Source of the DNA: Trichoderma breve
Lineage: Eukaryota > Ascomycota > Sordariomycetes > Hypocreales > Hypocreaceae
Direction: 5' to 3'
Assembly: GCF_028502605.1 (NCBI RefSeq)
Contig: NC_079233.1
Location: 2,418,001-2,482,000 of the forward strand
DNA: 64,000 bases
This document shows positions 37,960 to 49,972 of the stretch, in pieces (position 1 is the stretch's first letter; every line of letters begins with the position of its first letter). The notes under the pieces were generated by a model. The model was not told the origin of the DNA. It worked only from the letters and a program-made list of their open reading frames with translations, and searched no databases. The translations under genes and the position numbers were made by a program.

Positions 37960-38449
37960 GGAGGCAGCGCGACGGTGTTGAGGCTGTCTGGAAAATGCTG
38001 CCAAAGAGCGTGGCGAGGATGCAAAAAAGACAAGATGCGAGACATCGATGATGTTGCGGAATCGCTGGATTTCGATTGGCGGGGCGCAGTAGCCCAGCCG
38101 GCACAGGGCGTTTAAGCGCCACAGGTGTCGTGATTGGCGCTTCCACAGGGGGCTTTCAGTGGAGTCGGCCTGTAGTGTTTAAGTGCTTCTGCAAGACGCG
38201 CTTTTGTGCTAAATTGATGACAAGCAGCGCGCTGCCATTCGCGACTTGCAGTTCCCCACATGACGCTTTTCAACAAAGGAGCTTTCCAGTCTCCCCAACT
38301 GCTTCCCTGTCTGCCTCCCTCTCCCGTTTGGTCATTGACTATTTCTTTTCTTTTGGGGCAAAAGATATGTCACTTGTGTTACTATAATCCATCACCTCCC
38401 ACTCCAGTTGGTATATACTTTCGCTAAATTTCCCACTGCCGAGGCTACC
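37960..38449. other. Divergent promoter of the RING gene and SLD2
   Basis: The 490-bp region serves both genes. It contains an ACGCG core (38196-38200), about 250 bp before SLD2, which resembles the MCB element of replication genes. A T-rich stretch (38337-38355) lies about 100 bp before the SLD2 start. Confidence 0.5.
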
Positions 38450-39926
38450 ATGGACGAGAACCTAAAGAAAGAGTATGAAGCTAGAGCTCAGAAAGTGCGA
38501 GCAAACCTGAAGCAATGGGAGGCAGACTGGGCAAAGACACACGGTGGGAAGAAGCCGGGAAGAGAGGACATCAAGAATACCCCCATTATAGGTACGTCCA
38601 CGGCTCGACAATCCTTCAATATGAACTGGCCTCGCTAAATCTGCAACAGCTCAGAAATATAAAGACTATAATAAGCTCCGCGATATAATAGCTGGGAAAC
38701 TAGTCCCTCCTCCAGATACCTCTATATCCAAGCAGAAACACGAGAAGCGTAAATCGGACGGCGCACCAGTTGGAACTCCTATGAAGCGAGCAAAGCATGC
38801 CGAGACCCCTTCGAAGCGATTGGCTCCAAACGGCGAGGAATATATGAACAGTCCGGCTATCTCTAGAAAGCTATTTAGTCCAGCACCAGTAACGTCCATT
38901 GGACCGACACCTCAACGAGATGGCAAAGTCCTTGGTTTATTTGATTTACTGGTGGAAAGGGAGTTTAAAAGCCCAATGAAGGGGGCGAGTAACACAACCA
39001 CTTCCCTCGCAACCCCCAGTAAGCACAGAAGCAGCTTATTTGAGGATGCTGCAGCCAATCTTGGCCGTACTCCGACCTCCACGAGCAAACGAAAACTGTT
39101 TTCAACACCAATGAAGAAGAGAGATGGGCAGAATACAGTCGGGACGCCTTCGTCCATATCGAAACTGCAATTCGACACTCCTGCGTTTCTAAAGAGACAT
39201 TCACTCCCGACACTAGACGAAAACACAACGTTTGGTGCCCCCCCTCTAAGGCTACCGCGGAAGTCTTTGGTTCGTGGTTTGAGCGAAATAGTAGCCAGCC
39301 TTCGGAAAGTCGAAGAAGAGGTGCTGGACGATGATCTCGAGGCGCTACGTGAGGCTGAGGCCGACGCTGAAGCAGAGTCCAGAGGTCCAATTCAGCCTCC
39401 CGTTAAGCCGCGAAAACAAGAACCAAAGCAAGACATACTGGAGCCAGATAGCCAAGCTAAACAGCTACCATTGGGTGGATTTGATGATGAAGGAATGTAC
39501 GACAGCCCTACAGAAGACGCTGTAGACCGGGACGGACGACCTATGAAGATATTCAAGAAGAAGGGTCAGAAGCGAACAACACGACGTGTCAACATGCGGC
39601 CAGTTCGAACCAAACGGCCAACGAACGTGGCAGAAGGCAATGAAAGCGGTGCGGAGGAGGACGAAGACGATACCGTTGCAGAAACACAAGCTCAGACGGG
39701 CAGGTCAGATGTCGCAGGCGAATCTGACGGCGAGTTTATAGACGGAGATGAAGATGATACCCCAGACACAAAGGCTAAAAAGCCCGCCAAGGAGGAAGGA
39801 GTGGTAAAGAAGCCGACTCGCAAGGTGAACCAGCTGGCACATGCAAACTTCCACAGGCTGAAGCTGCGTAACCATGGTGCCAAGGGCGGTCCAGGCTATA
39901 ACAGCCGATTCAGAAGAAGGAGATGA
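38450..39926 (+). CDS. SLD2: DNA replication regulator Sld2, 472 aa, 2 exons
   Basis: Exon 1 is 38450-38591 and exon 2 is 38650-39926. The 58-bp intron (GTACGT...CAACAG) splits an Ala codon and gives KNTPIIAQKYKDYNKLRDII. The Sld2 N-terminal domain (RecQ4/DPB11-interacting family) is clear: ENLKKEYEARAQKVRANLKQ, WEADWAKTHGGKKPGREDIK. The middle has many Ser/Thr-Pro sites (FSPAPVTSIGPTPQ, LFSTPMKK, SPMKG), the CDK sites that in yeast let Sld2 bind Dpb11 to start replication. The C-terminal part is acidic, then basic with ANFHRLKLRNHGAKGGPGY, a short conserved motif. The protein links CDK activity to origin firing in the nucleus. Confidence 0.94.
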
Positions 39927-41212
39927 AGCTGGAGGGAAATGGGTGAGCAATATTTGGGATCAAACGGAAGAGTAAGATATATTATGACATGGGCTGTAGC
40001 GGAAAATGCATACCGGGCGTTCTTCAGGATGGAAACAGTAAATACATTTGGAAGATGTTGGAATTAAGAGCGATATGTTTGTGTTTAAACTACCTATGTT
40101 GACCTTGAGTAATCCTATTAGACAATGGATGAAGTCAAACTGTGACAATCAAGGCCAGCCTTGGTTAATCGAGTGTGAAGTTGTCGCTTCTGCTTCTTGA
40201 TATAACAATCGGGTGTCGAGTCACTGGAGTGCTAGGTGGTCTATCCACCATTCAGCTTATTGTGATGTTCCAAACAAAAGCCCTGGTATCAATGTCTTTC
40301 TAGGATGGGCACCCAGAATGAATATGCTCAGAGATGCGGCTCATTTCATTCAATTCTTCCGTTTTATTCTATATTGATCTTTTTTTATCTTCTTTAGTTG
40401 CATTCTTTTTCCTTTCACACTCTTTCATTCAAACAAAGCCCACCAGCCAAAGCGCTTAGGTCCCAGATTAGGCCATACAACAAAGGCTCTGTCTTCCTTT
40501 TCACACAAACATGATACTGCATCCTTTTTCTTAAGTGCTCCTTCGTTTTCTTTTGTGCTTTCTTTGTTATCAGATTTTTTTTTTTTTTCCAATTTTTCTC
40601 TTCTTTTGATGCGAGACTTTCTCCACTGTCGCTTTTCTTTTTTTCTACTTCGCTTACTTATATTGCATTTTAAGCCGTGATGGCATCTTTTTCTTTCTTC
40701 CCAGTTTGTACGGGTTCTCACTCTTTGCCAGAGATCTCTGTATTTCTATCTTCTCTTCTCCTTTCTCTTCGTGAATGTGGTTCTCTTGGATCTGTCATTT
40801 ATTAGAATAGCCGGTAGCCAAGCCGACTTTCGACTCGCCTCTTGTCGCCTGCCACTCAACGCAGCTGGCTGGCACTGCTGTCAACAGCTGGCAAAATTCT
40901 ACTGCGCTACGAGCTCAGCATAAATTCTTTTCTATGCCCTTCCTCTCTTCTCACATAAAGTTACCCAGTCATTCTTTGTTTGTTTACATTTTTGCCCGCG
41001 TCCATTGTTGGTGGGATTTTTGATACACCTATAGGAGTTCGATTCACCTTTTCTTCGTTCGCTTTCCGGGTTATTCGTTGGAGTTACTTGACGATATTTG
41101 GAGTTTTGTTTGATTTCATTGGGTCATCATCGCATTAGACCTCAATCGATTTACCTATTCGCTAGTTGTCAACAAATTTTGCTGTCTTGAGTTGCTTTTG
41201 CTACGAAACAGG
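39927..41212. other. Intergenic: SLD2 3' flank and DNA methyltransferase promoter/leader
   Basis: No gene was seen. The plus strand is strongly T/C-rich from 40360 to 40780, including a T run at 40576-40590, a typical promoter-type tract. The last base run before the ATG, CGAAACAG at 41205-41212, looks like a splice acceptor, so a leader intron is possible. Confidence 0.5.
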
Positions 41213-44200
41213 ATGGAGGGTGGTGTATCCTCTCAGGATACTCAGGAATTCTTTGCTTTTACGACCACCAGTACAACAACAATCCGTTCATGGCGTGCTA
41301 CCGTCGTGAATCTCAACGAAACCGGGCGTCCATCGACACCATCTCCTGGCTCCAAGTCAGTACAACATACAGAGTCAACGGAAGGATCTCTGGATCAACC
41401 CACGTCTGAATTTGCATCGCCAGCATCATTACCTTCGACCATCAAAGATTCTGAGACAACCAATTCATTGTCGAACAGCCCCTGCAGAAGTATTATTCGC
41501 TCAGCCTCAATTAAGTCCTGTTCTTCAGCCACTCCCTTGAGTGTTGATGTGCCAGAATGCGTCTTAGTTGTACCAAAATCTTGCTATGAAGACTTTCAGC
41601 CTCCTGAAGACATGCCCATTCTGTCAGAGCGGAAGGCCATTCAAGCTCTGTCACTGATCACGGCCGAACGTGGTCAAAGTTTCTCTGAGATACAGTTGGA
41701 CGAGTTTGCGATATATATCGATAGGGACAAATTCCCAGAAGAGATGCGATCTTTGCATCATCTACACACCAAAATTGGACACAGCAGTTTCTATTTTGAC
41801 GGCATTCTCAGCATTGGCCATGCCAAATTTTATGTGCGCCGTGTCCCTGTAGCTGCTGTTCCCATTGGCAATTACAATTCAATTTCAAAGCACACCGTGC
41901 GAGACAATATCTGGCTTCAATCGCCTTTAAGTCATAAAATGTCGTTATTTTACAAATTGGGGAAGCCAGCCAAGGAGTATGCAAGATTCTTCTACCCCTT
42001 TCTATGGGTAGCCGATTTGGCAAAGCATTTTGTGGACTTTCTCTGCATAATGGAGGGAAACAAACGCAGCGTGTCCATTCATCATTTCCGATCAACCTTT
42101 GCCGCATGGTTGCAGGAGAGCCACGGGAGATCGCCAGAGTTTACCGAGTGGCTTAATCAACACCCGAGCGATGACTACCGAACTTCGATAGCCGCCAACA
42201 TAGGATTCCTCCACAAAGAGACTCTGGGCGTGTTAGACCATCGCAAGGCTTATTCTCATGCCATCTGGGCCGAGATTTGGGAATTTGAGTCATTCAAGAG
42301 GAATCCTCCGAAGATCGAGATGGCGAATCCCCCAACAATCGTCACTCAATACATTTACGACTGTTTCAAGCACCTTGCATTTGGGGATCGCTTTCAGGTT
42401 GTCCCTTTAAGCTTGAAGACCAAGACGCTCCGAAATGGCTTAATTCGACAAAGGCATTTGGAGTTTCCGTCAAAACTTCACCAGTCCACCAAGCCACTCT
42501 CTACAGCTGCGAAGGCCCGCATTGCAAACATTCGGCCAGGCGATACCATATCAACTCATCGCGATGGCGCTGCATCCGGCACATTGTGGAAACGAGAGCT
42601 ATCTGAGGGTTTCGCTGATGTAGACCGATGGTTTGCACTAGTACAGTCTGTTCATGTGAACAAAAAGGGGGTGCGAACGTTTGATGTGATCTGGTATTAC
42701 CAACCCGTGGACACTCTCTGCGGCTTAATGAAGTATCCATGGAAAAATGAGCTCTTTCTTTCGGATCACTGTTCTTGCGCCGAGGCGTCCAAGATTGAAG
42801 AGAGCGAAGTACTCGGCGTCCACGATGTTGATTTCTGGGGAACATCTACCACAGCTGCGGAACTCTTCTGTCGACAAACATATCTCCAAGAAAGCAGAAG
42901 GTGGGTGACTCTGGACGAAAGCCATCTTCAATGCTGTCATACCTCACCGCTCCCGTTGGAAAGCCACTCGTTAAAGGTTAAATCGGGAAATACATATCTG
43001 CTTCATTTAGACTTGAAGAGTTCCCTTTCTGAGCCTTGTGAGTTTATGAGCCTCGTGAGAGATGGCGGACGGAGAGTCTATCAATTTAGGAGACTCCTGC
43101 GCCGTCATAAAGTCGACCCAACCGCTCGGGATGCTCGGCCAAATGAGCTTATATACAGCGAGCAAACTTGCAAGGTCAGCAGAGACCAAATCCTGGGCCC
43201 ATGTTCTGTAAGGTTCTTTCGAGATGGCGATAAGATTCCTAAGCCGTATGATCATGACGGCACGGGAAATCTCTTTTACATCACGCACCGTCAAATCACC
43301 GCTGACGGAGTCTGCATACCGCTAAAGGAAAATCCAATTTCCCTACATCAAGGCTTTGATCCACTCCAAGAGTTGCAAAAGCTTCGTGGACTCGATCTGT
43401 TCTGTGGAGGGGGCAATTTTGGCAGAGGCCTTGAAGACGGCGGAGGTATCGAGATGAAATGGGCAAACGATTATGACGCCAAAGCCATACACACGTACAT
43501 GGCCAATGTCAAAAAACCTGAGAACGTCCACCCATTTCTCGGCTCAATTGACGACTTACAGCTCTCTGCCATCCAAGGCCAGTTTGCAGACAATGTGCCC
43601 CAAATTGGAGACGTCGACTTTGTGTCGGGCGGCAGCCCCTGTCCTGGCTTCTCCCGTCTAACCAACGACAAGACGACGGCAGCACAGCGGAAGAATCAAT
43701 CTCTTGTTGCGTCCTTTGCATCCATTGTGGATCTTTATCGGCCGAAATACGGCGTCCTGGAGAATGTACTAGGAATGATACACAAGAAGGAGAGCCGAGA
43801 TCAAGACGTCTTCAGCCAGCTCGTTTGTTCCCTAGTTGGCCTGGGATACCAGACTCAGTTTTTCTTCTTGGATGCATCATCCTGCGGGTCGCCACAGCCC
43901 AGACCTCGCATATTTGTTGTCTTTGCCGCTCCAGGGCTTGAACTGCCAAGAAAGCCAGTGCAAACACATTCTCATCCTCCCAAAACCCGGGAGATTGGAA
44001 TTGGATGGCTGCCCAATGGCCAGCACATGGCAACCCGAGAGATGCCTGCAGCCACTCCATTCAAGTACATATCAGCAAAAGAAGCGACGGCCGACTTGCC
44101 ACCCATTCACGATGCCAAGCCTGATATATGCATTCCCTATCCTGATCACCGCTCGGCCTCCAGTCTGACGAAGATGATGCGGGCTCGAATTTCAGTCATC

Positions 44201-44956
44201 CCAATTCGGCCGTGGGGTATGAGTTTTGCGCAAGCTTGGTACGGAGAAGACAAAGCAAAGGGCGGCTCGGGCACGATGACTGCCGCTGAGCGCGAACTGT
44301 TCACCGGGACGAATGAAGAGATAGACATATCAAAGCAGCCATTGTCGATGCAGCCCCAGTCAACTGCATACGGAAGAATGATTCCAAATAGGCTGTTTAA
44401 CACGATCACGACCAGACCGACGACAAACGATGCAAAGAACGGGCGACTATTACATTGGCGAGAAAACAGACTTATAAGCGTCATGGAAGCACGCAGAGCG
44501 CAGGGTTTCCGCGATGAAGACGTTCTACTGGGCGATCCATTAGTTCAGTATAGAATCGTGGGCAACAGTGTGGCGAGACAAGTTGCCGTTGCGCTCGGTG
44601 TCAAGTTTCGCGAAGCGTGGGTAACAAGCCTGAAGAGGAACAGGGAACTTGAGCGCGCAAGCAGCCGAGGTGCTGAAGAAGCTGATGACTTTGCAGAGGA
44701 TCGGGTCACTTTCGAAACTATTGCAATGAAGGATAGAAAGGGCACATCGACAAGACAGTTTAAGGCCTTGATGGTAAGAATACAGAGCACTAGGAATTTA
44801 ACACCATCGACAAGTGTAGATGAGGCGCGAGCAAGCGGCAGAAGGGCATCTACACAGGTCCAAGAGACGCCTGCGAGGAATAAACGTTCACGTTCGACTA
44901 GCGTGGTTGTGGAGATACCCCAGTTTTCGAAAAGAAGAAAGCTGAATACGATCTGA
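41213..44956 (+). CDS. DIM-2-like cytosine-5 DNA methyltransferase, 1247 aa, single exon
   Basis: The frame is uninterrupted; the ATG at 41213 is the first in frame. Residues 1-440 include a region like the replication-foci/N-terminal part of fungal maintenance-type enzymes. A BAH domain lies at about 440-560 (RPGDTISTHRDG, FDVIWYYQPVDTLCGL). The catalytic domain follows from about 725: motif I LRGLDLFCGGGNFGRGLE (AdoMet), motif IV GGSPCPGFS with nucleophile Cys810, motif VI VLENVLGM with Glu850, motif VIII QPRPRIFV, then motif IX-X GFRDEDVLLGDPLVQYRIVGNS. The motif IV form PCP and the BAH domain fit DIM-2 better than the RIP-associated RID/Masc1 class. DIM-2 makes all known DNA methylation in Neurospora, guided by H3K9me3 and HP1. 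A basic segment ends the protein. All catalytic motifs look intact. Confidence 0.92.
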   Translation: MEGGVSSQDTQEFFAFTTTSTTTIRSWRATVVNLNETGRPSTPSPGSKSVQHTESTEGSLDQPTSEFASPASLPSTIKDSETTNSLSNSPCRSIIRSASIKSCSSATPLSVDVPECVLVVPKSCYEDFQPPEDMPILSERKAIQALSLITAERGQSFSEIQLDEFAIYIDRDKFPEEMRSLHHLHTKIGHSSFYFDGILSIGHAKFYVRRVPVAAVPIGNYNSISKHTVRDNIWLQSPLSHKMSLFYKLGKPAKEYARFFYPFLWVADLAKHFVDFLCIMEGNKRSVSIHHFRSTFAAWLQESHGRSPEFTEWLNQHPSDDYRTSIAANIGFLHKETLGVLDHRKAYSHAIWAEIWEFESFKRNPPKIEMANPPTIVTQYIYDCFKHLAFGDRFQVVPLSLKTKTLRNGLIRQRHLEFPSKLHQSTKPLSTAAKARIANIRPGDTISTHRDGAASGTLWKRELSEGFADVDRWFALVQSVHVNKKGVRTFDVIWYYQPVDTLCGLMKYPWKNELFLSDHCSCAEASKIEESEVLGVHDVDFWGTSTTAAELFCRQTYLQESRRWVTLDESHLQCCHTSPLPLESHSLKVKSGNTYLLHLDLKSSLSEPCEFMSLVRDGGRRVYQFRRLLRRHKVDPTARDARPNELIYSEQTCKVSRDQILGPCSVRFFRDGDKIPKPYDHDGTGNLFYITHRQITADGVCIPLKENPISLHQGFDPLQELQKLRGLDLFCGGGNFGRGLEDGGGIEMKWANDYDAKAIHTYMANVKKPENVHPFLGSIDDLQLSAIQGQFADNVPQIGDVDFVSGGSPCPGFSRLTNDKTTAAQRKNQSLVASFASIVDLYRPKYGVLENVLGMIHKKESRDQDVFSQLVCSLVGLGYQTQFFFLDASSCGSPQPRPRIFVVFAAPGLELPRKPVQTHSHPPKTREIGIGWLPNGQHMATREMPAATPFKYISAKEATADLPPIHDAKPDICIPYPDHRSASSLTKMMRARISVIPIRPWGMSFAQAWYGEDKAKGGSGTMTAAERELFTGTNEEIDISKQPLSMQPQSTAYGRMIPNRLFNTITTRPTTNDAKNGRLLHWRENRLISVMEARRAQGFRDEDVLLGDPLVQYRIVGNSVARQVAVALGVKFREAWVTSLKRNRELERASSRGAEEADDFAEDRVTFETIAMKDRKGTSTRQFKALMVRIQSTRNLTPSTSVDEARASGRRASTQVQETPARNKRSRSTSVVVEIPQFSKRRKLNTI

Positions 44957-46383
44957 ATATCATGTATGGGTTGTTTTCTATGTGGCTTGGCGTTAGAGAG
45001 TTCTGCGGTAAAAGGTTGATGAATTAATTTAGGTATATATTTGCAAGTAGCTGCTGAGGGTAACATGTACAAGTCTATATCGCACAATACGAATGATTAA
45101 GCAAAGACTCGCGTCTCTTGAATTATGAACGACGAAATATTCTGAACCATATGTGTTACAACCATCACAAGTATGTTATTGCAGGGTAATTACGAACCGA
45201 TTCAAAACACCAAGCATTGATTGTACTGTATGGTACAGTATGAACCTCTCCGCATCCTTTATCCTTGAGAGTATTGCCTAAATAGAATCCTTGCCCCACA
45301 AAAAACGACCTGTCAACTTGGCAAACTGGATGAGATCTACGGGAATACCTCGACACGATGTGCATCGGGAAATGCTCATTTACGAGGTTGTCATTTAGCC
45401 TTGTCTGTGTTACTAAGCGCTTGGAGAGGGAGCAAGCATCAGACAAGGATATCTGTAATTAAAGTACCGCGTGAGTAGCCGTGCCGTATTTCATCAGAGA
45501 CAAGCTTACTTGTACATACATACAATCCGATACTTGTTCGTGTATGAGTGGTACACGAAGGATGCGGGCTCTCACCGTGATATCATTTTCTTACTCGTAC
45601 GTGTACAGAGTCTACGTGGTGGCATTTCTAAGCCAGTCATGTAAGACTGACCGACTCCAAACATCGTCAACATGCCCGCCAAGGGATCCTGATCATTACC
45701 GACGACGCCACGGACAGCTGCATGCACGGCTCGTCCCCCTGGTAAGCAAGCCATGGGCTGTTTTATTTTAGGACACAGCCAGCCACGACTCCGAGCATCG
45801 AACCCGAGAAACCGGCTCTCGGCTCTCAGACGGGTGAAGAAAAAAAGGACCGAAACTGAAGCAAGCTCTCGAGGGACGATCGACGAACGACTTGTTTCGG
45901 ACGATGGCCATCTCCTTCACGGGCTTTCGTCTCATCTGCCAGTGCACTGCATGTTGAGCTAACCTCGGCGCTGCTTCATCAATTTCCCCATTGGGGATGC
46001 TTTCGCGCTGGGATCTGGTGCTAGCTCTGACGTATCGACAGGACACCTGGTCAAACATGCGGCGGGTTGGCGATATTACCGAAGCCGTGTCTCCATATTG
46101 GACGGCAAGCAAATAGTTTCTACTATACGCCTGGCGCGCTACATGTCTTGGCAGTCAGCCGAATAACCAAGGACGGAGGAGCATGAAGCAAAGGACGAGA
46201 AGCAAGAAGACAAGAAGCAAGAGACAGATAAGACAGCGAAGCAGCACCCGCGAATGGGAGCAAAAGCTACGGTGCTTACTTGGGCACTACCAACCCTCGC
46301 ATGCACACACACATGGTGATTTGCAACACGCATGTCCGCATTGCATGTGCGTCCCGGACTGATGGGTAAGCTAAGCTGAGGTC

Positions 46384-46434
46384 CTCTGCCCCTGCCCCTG
46401 CCCCTTGCCCCTTGCCCCTTGCCCCTTGTCCCTG
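46384..46434. repeat. Tandem CTTGCCC/CTGCCC repeat
   Basis: Three CTGCCC-type hexamers are followed by four CTTGCCC-type heptamers, a C-rich tandem block with G-rich opposite strand. The G-runs could form a quadruplex on the minus strand. It lies in the gene-poor region. Confidence 0.8.
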
Positions 46435-49400
46435 TCGCTTCAGAGCTCAATCTGCGACCTCTAGCAGGAAAAAGCAATGACGGGGGTGGTCACGCATGCA
46501 AAAACTGGAAATGTCAACTCCATGGGGTAATTTGACGCGGACCTGGGCACGAATCGGCGCCATCCTCGGTGTTGCGAGTGATGTGACTGGACATTATTCG
46601 AGGCTCCGCGCGACATACCAGTACCAGTACAGCTTCACATGCTTTCTTCTTCTTTTTCTTTCCGTCTTTTTTCTTACTGTATATTGTCTTTTCGTGAGCA
46701 TTACCTAGCACTTATTAGCCGGCCGGTCCCGCAACGAAGAGAACCCGTCTTGTCCCCCCTGTTTGCGCCGGCGAATTGCGGAAAGTCCCTTGAGCCAACT
46801 TTTGGGGCGAGTTTCACCGAGGGCGGCACACGGGCTGTAGCTTGAAAGAGGCTGTGATTTTCTGTTACCCCTCACGACGACTTTATATGCCGCGTCGCAC
46901 GAACGGTTTGTCTGAAGGAAGATGCTACCCAGGAGTGGTAGTTAATATCCTCTGGGCATGATGGTGTGCCCGGAGCAATACGACCTTGTGTGTGCAGAGT
47001 ACTTTGAATATGTACTCCGGGCTCGGGATACAGATTTGAAGATTACAAAATGCTACTGTATCCGCGAACAAGTACTCGTAATAAGTTGTGTATAATAGAA
47101 AACAGAAATGGAAATCCTTAGTAGCTGAAGTGGGCGCCGGATCCGTGAGGACCCGGTGGCCGAGAGTTAGTATTGCAATCCCGCCGCCACGTGGGCGACA
47201 CGGACCGGCATCGGCTCTGAGAAAAAAAGACAAAGAACCAGGCTATATCCGTCGGTGCGAAAAGGGAAAAAGGGAAGCCTGGTTCCTTGTGCGTTTATTC
47301 CATGTTACAGTACTACCTGGTTGTACAGTAATACATACTCGTAGATGACTGCCGCTAGTAGCAAACTCGTACAAGTAAGACGAAAACGAAGATGGCTTCA
47401 TCGTGCCACCCCGGCCTGGCCCCATGTCAGGAACCCGAGTCGTGGTTGGCAAGCGAGCGCGCAAATCGACGTCGCCAAGTTTCCGAAAGTACCGACAGGG
47501 AGCGGAAACTACATGTACCTGACAAACCACAGGGAACCTGGCAGTGCTAATATCAGAGCGTCTTGAGATGCAATTTTGTTGCCTGCATGTCAGTCAGGCT
47601 TCAAGAGGCCGCTTTCTCTATGATGCCATCGGGCTGCAAGTGCATGTATACGAAGTACCCAGGTACGTAGCCGCGACAGGGGAGACAAAGATGGCATTTC
47701 GTGTATTCGATATTCTCCATTTGGTAGTCTGCATCTGGTACTGCCCAGGCACTTGGGGGTACATGTGTTTGTTTTTGTTTGCTCCCCGGTCCCTCTATTT
47801 AGTCGTCTTACTGTATCACTTTAGCCTCGACTTTGGCTGTAGCTTTGCATCATCTGCTGACTTGATAGCTGCACGTACGAGTGGCAGCTTTAGTAGAAAA
47901 AGGACTTGGAACATGGTAGAATCCTTAGTACCTTTGTACCTTATTTTGAGCTGGATATTAGCCGGCTAGATCTGCAGGTACGGGGTTTCTGTTACCGAAG
48001 GAGCGCCTGCCAGGCGTGCATGTGAGCTTCAGGCTATTGCATGTTGACAGAGCCGCTACTTTAGAACGCATGCACATCACGCGCTGCAGACAAGTACCGG
48101 CCAAGATCCTTCTTGTTGCCTGAGGCGGAGATGGTCGAGGAACACCGCAGAGAGAGTGTCGCAGCTCTTTTTCTCTTCCCATCTCCTCTCCCTCCTTTCT
48201 GCTTTCTGGGTTTGACTAGGGCCCGACTGAAGGCAAACACAAACACTTCCCAACAGCTGCCCTCGCCCTGCCTGCTTCTCCAAAAGATTGCCACAAATAA
48301 CAAGTACAGAACAGACGGCGCACGAGACAGTCTCCAAAAAAAGACGAAAAGATGGGGGCGATGGAGCCACGCTTTTGAAACCGGCAACGATTCGGGCATG
48401 GCCGACACCTCAATGCGTCGGATCGCTCTTCTTACGCCCAGAGAAGCAACGAGCACTTGTTCGTAGCACGAGCACTACTGCTAGACCATGTGCGGGTACC
48501 ATACCGAATGAAGTACCGAGTAGGCATTCATTTCCAAGTTTACTTCCAACTTGCTATTGAGAAGCTACAGTACGGAAGAAAAGAACTGGGCATGTCACTC
48601 TAAAGTATTCTGTCCGCCGAAAGAAAGCTCGATATTATTACTGTCCGGTGCCAAGCGTTTCTATGGAATCAAGACTTGGGGGGGCCCCGATGCCTCCCGA
48701 TGAGCCTCGGATCCTGTGAGCACTGCTCGACTGCTGCACACGGACAAGGCGAAAGTGAATCAATGCGACAATCAACTTTCTACCCGTACAAGCACAGCCT
48801 TTGATCGTGGGAAATACTCTTTGTGGCCTTCCGAGCCCGACTCCGCAGTGTACGGGGCAGTTAGTTGCAGGGTCTTGCTGGACCAACGGCAACTAACACT
48901 AACCTTTGGCCCTCCACTTCCCTTTCTTTCTGGAATCTGGTAAGGAACATTTGGTACGGCGACCGGGACCTCGGGAGTAAGGAGACAGTCGCACCGTATT
49001 GCCACTAAGGCTGGCTGTACGAGTTTGGCCATCTGGCTAAAAGCATGTTGCCGGCACAGTTTCGCCTCGCACGGAGTTAATGCAGCCCGATGGAGTCGAG
49101 CTCTCTTACAGGCATCCCATGCCATGCTTCTGCCACTTCCTGTTTTTTTTTTGCTTGCCCGTGCGTTTTGTGCGTTTTCCCGTGCCTGAGCTGGGCGGAC
49201 CCCCCGGCTTCTGCCTCTTGGCCGCAGCAACTTTACTCATTGCCGTGCCCTCGCTTGCTGGTTAAACGTGTTGAATGATTACTCGATCATGCATGGCGGC
49301 TCATGAAACTCGAATCTTCTTTCAGCTACAACAAAGTATGGAGAACCGGCTGCCCTCTCATTAAATAGGGTTCAATGCAACGGCCAGATTTACCTTGGTT

Positions 49401-49916
49401 GGGCAAAGACGACCAAGGAGAGTTTGAGCGAAACCACACTCTAGCGCCTTTTGAGGCCGGAACGGTCCCCTACTCGGCCGTACCACCTGGGCTGGAGCAG
49501 CACAACGGTCGGTGCCGTTGTCGTGCGTCGGGCATGTGAGAGGGAACAATTACTCGCCAGAAAGGTATTGTGGAATGGGTAGAGAGGAGGAGGTTAGGTT
49601 GACGCCGGATGAGATGTCGATAGCATCGAGTATGGAGCACCAAGTCCGAGAATGGAGTGCGAGAATGGAGCACGCACATGCTGTGCCATTTGTGGGAGCT
49701 CACGCACACCATCCTGTATCCCGTCTTGAGGTTCCATTGCAGGAACAAGGACCGGCTGTCGCCGCCTTGCAAGTGAGCCGGGCTGCGCCTTCTTTCCAAG
49801 CCCGGTCGGTTGATTTCGATCCGATGAGTTCGTCCTGTAAGACTGCTACTGCCGTAACTGGCCATGACCAGCATGGGTATCACCTCTCATGCAGCATCAT
49901 CACTCGTGCTATACAG

Positions 49917-49972
49917 CAAGGCGAGGACAAGGCAAAGACAAGGCAAGGCAAGGCGAGGCAGGCCAGGGCCAG
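49917..49972. repeat. Imperfect GGCAAG/GGCGAG purine-rich repeat
   Basis: Repeated AAGGC and GAGGC words run for about 56 bp. It is low-complexity sequence with no evident function. Confidence 0.7.

Noticed and set aside
47544..47969. Hydrophobic frame of about 133 codons from the first ATG
   Set aside because: Hydrophobicity follows local T-richness; no conserved motif. Possible but unsupported.
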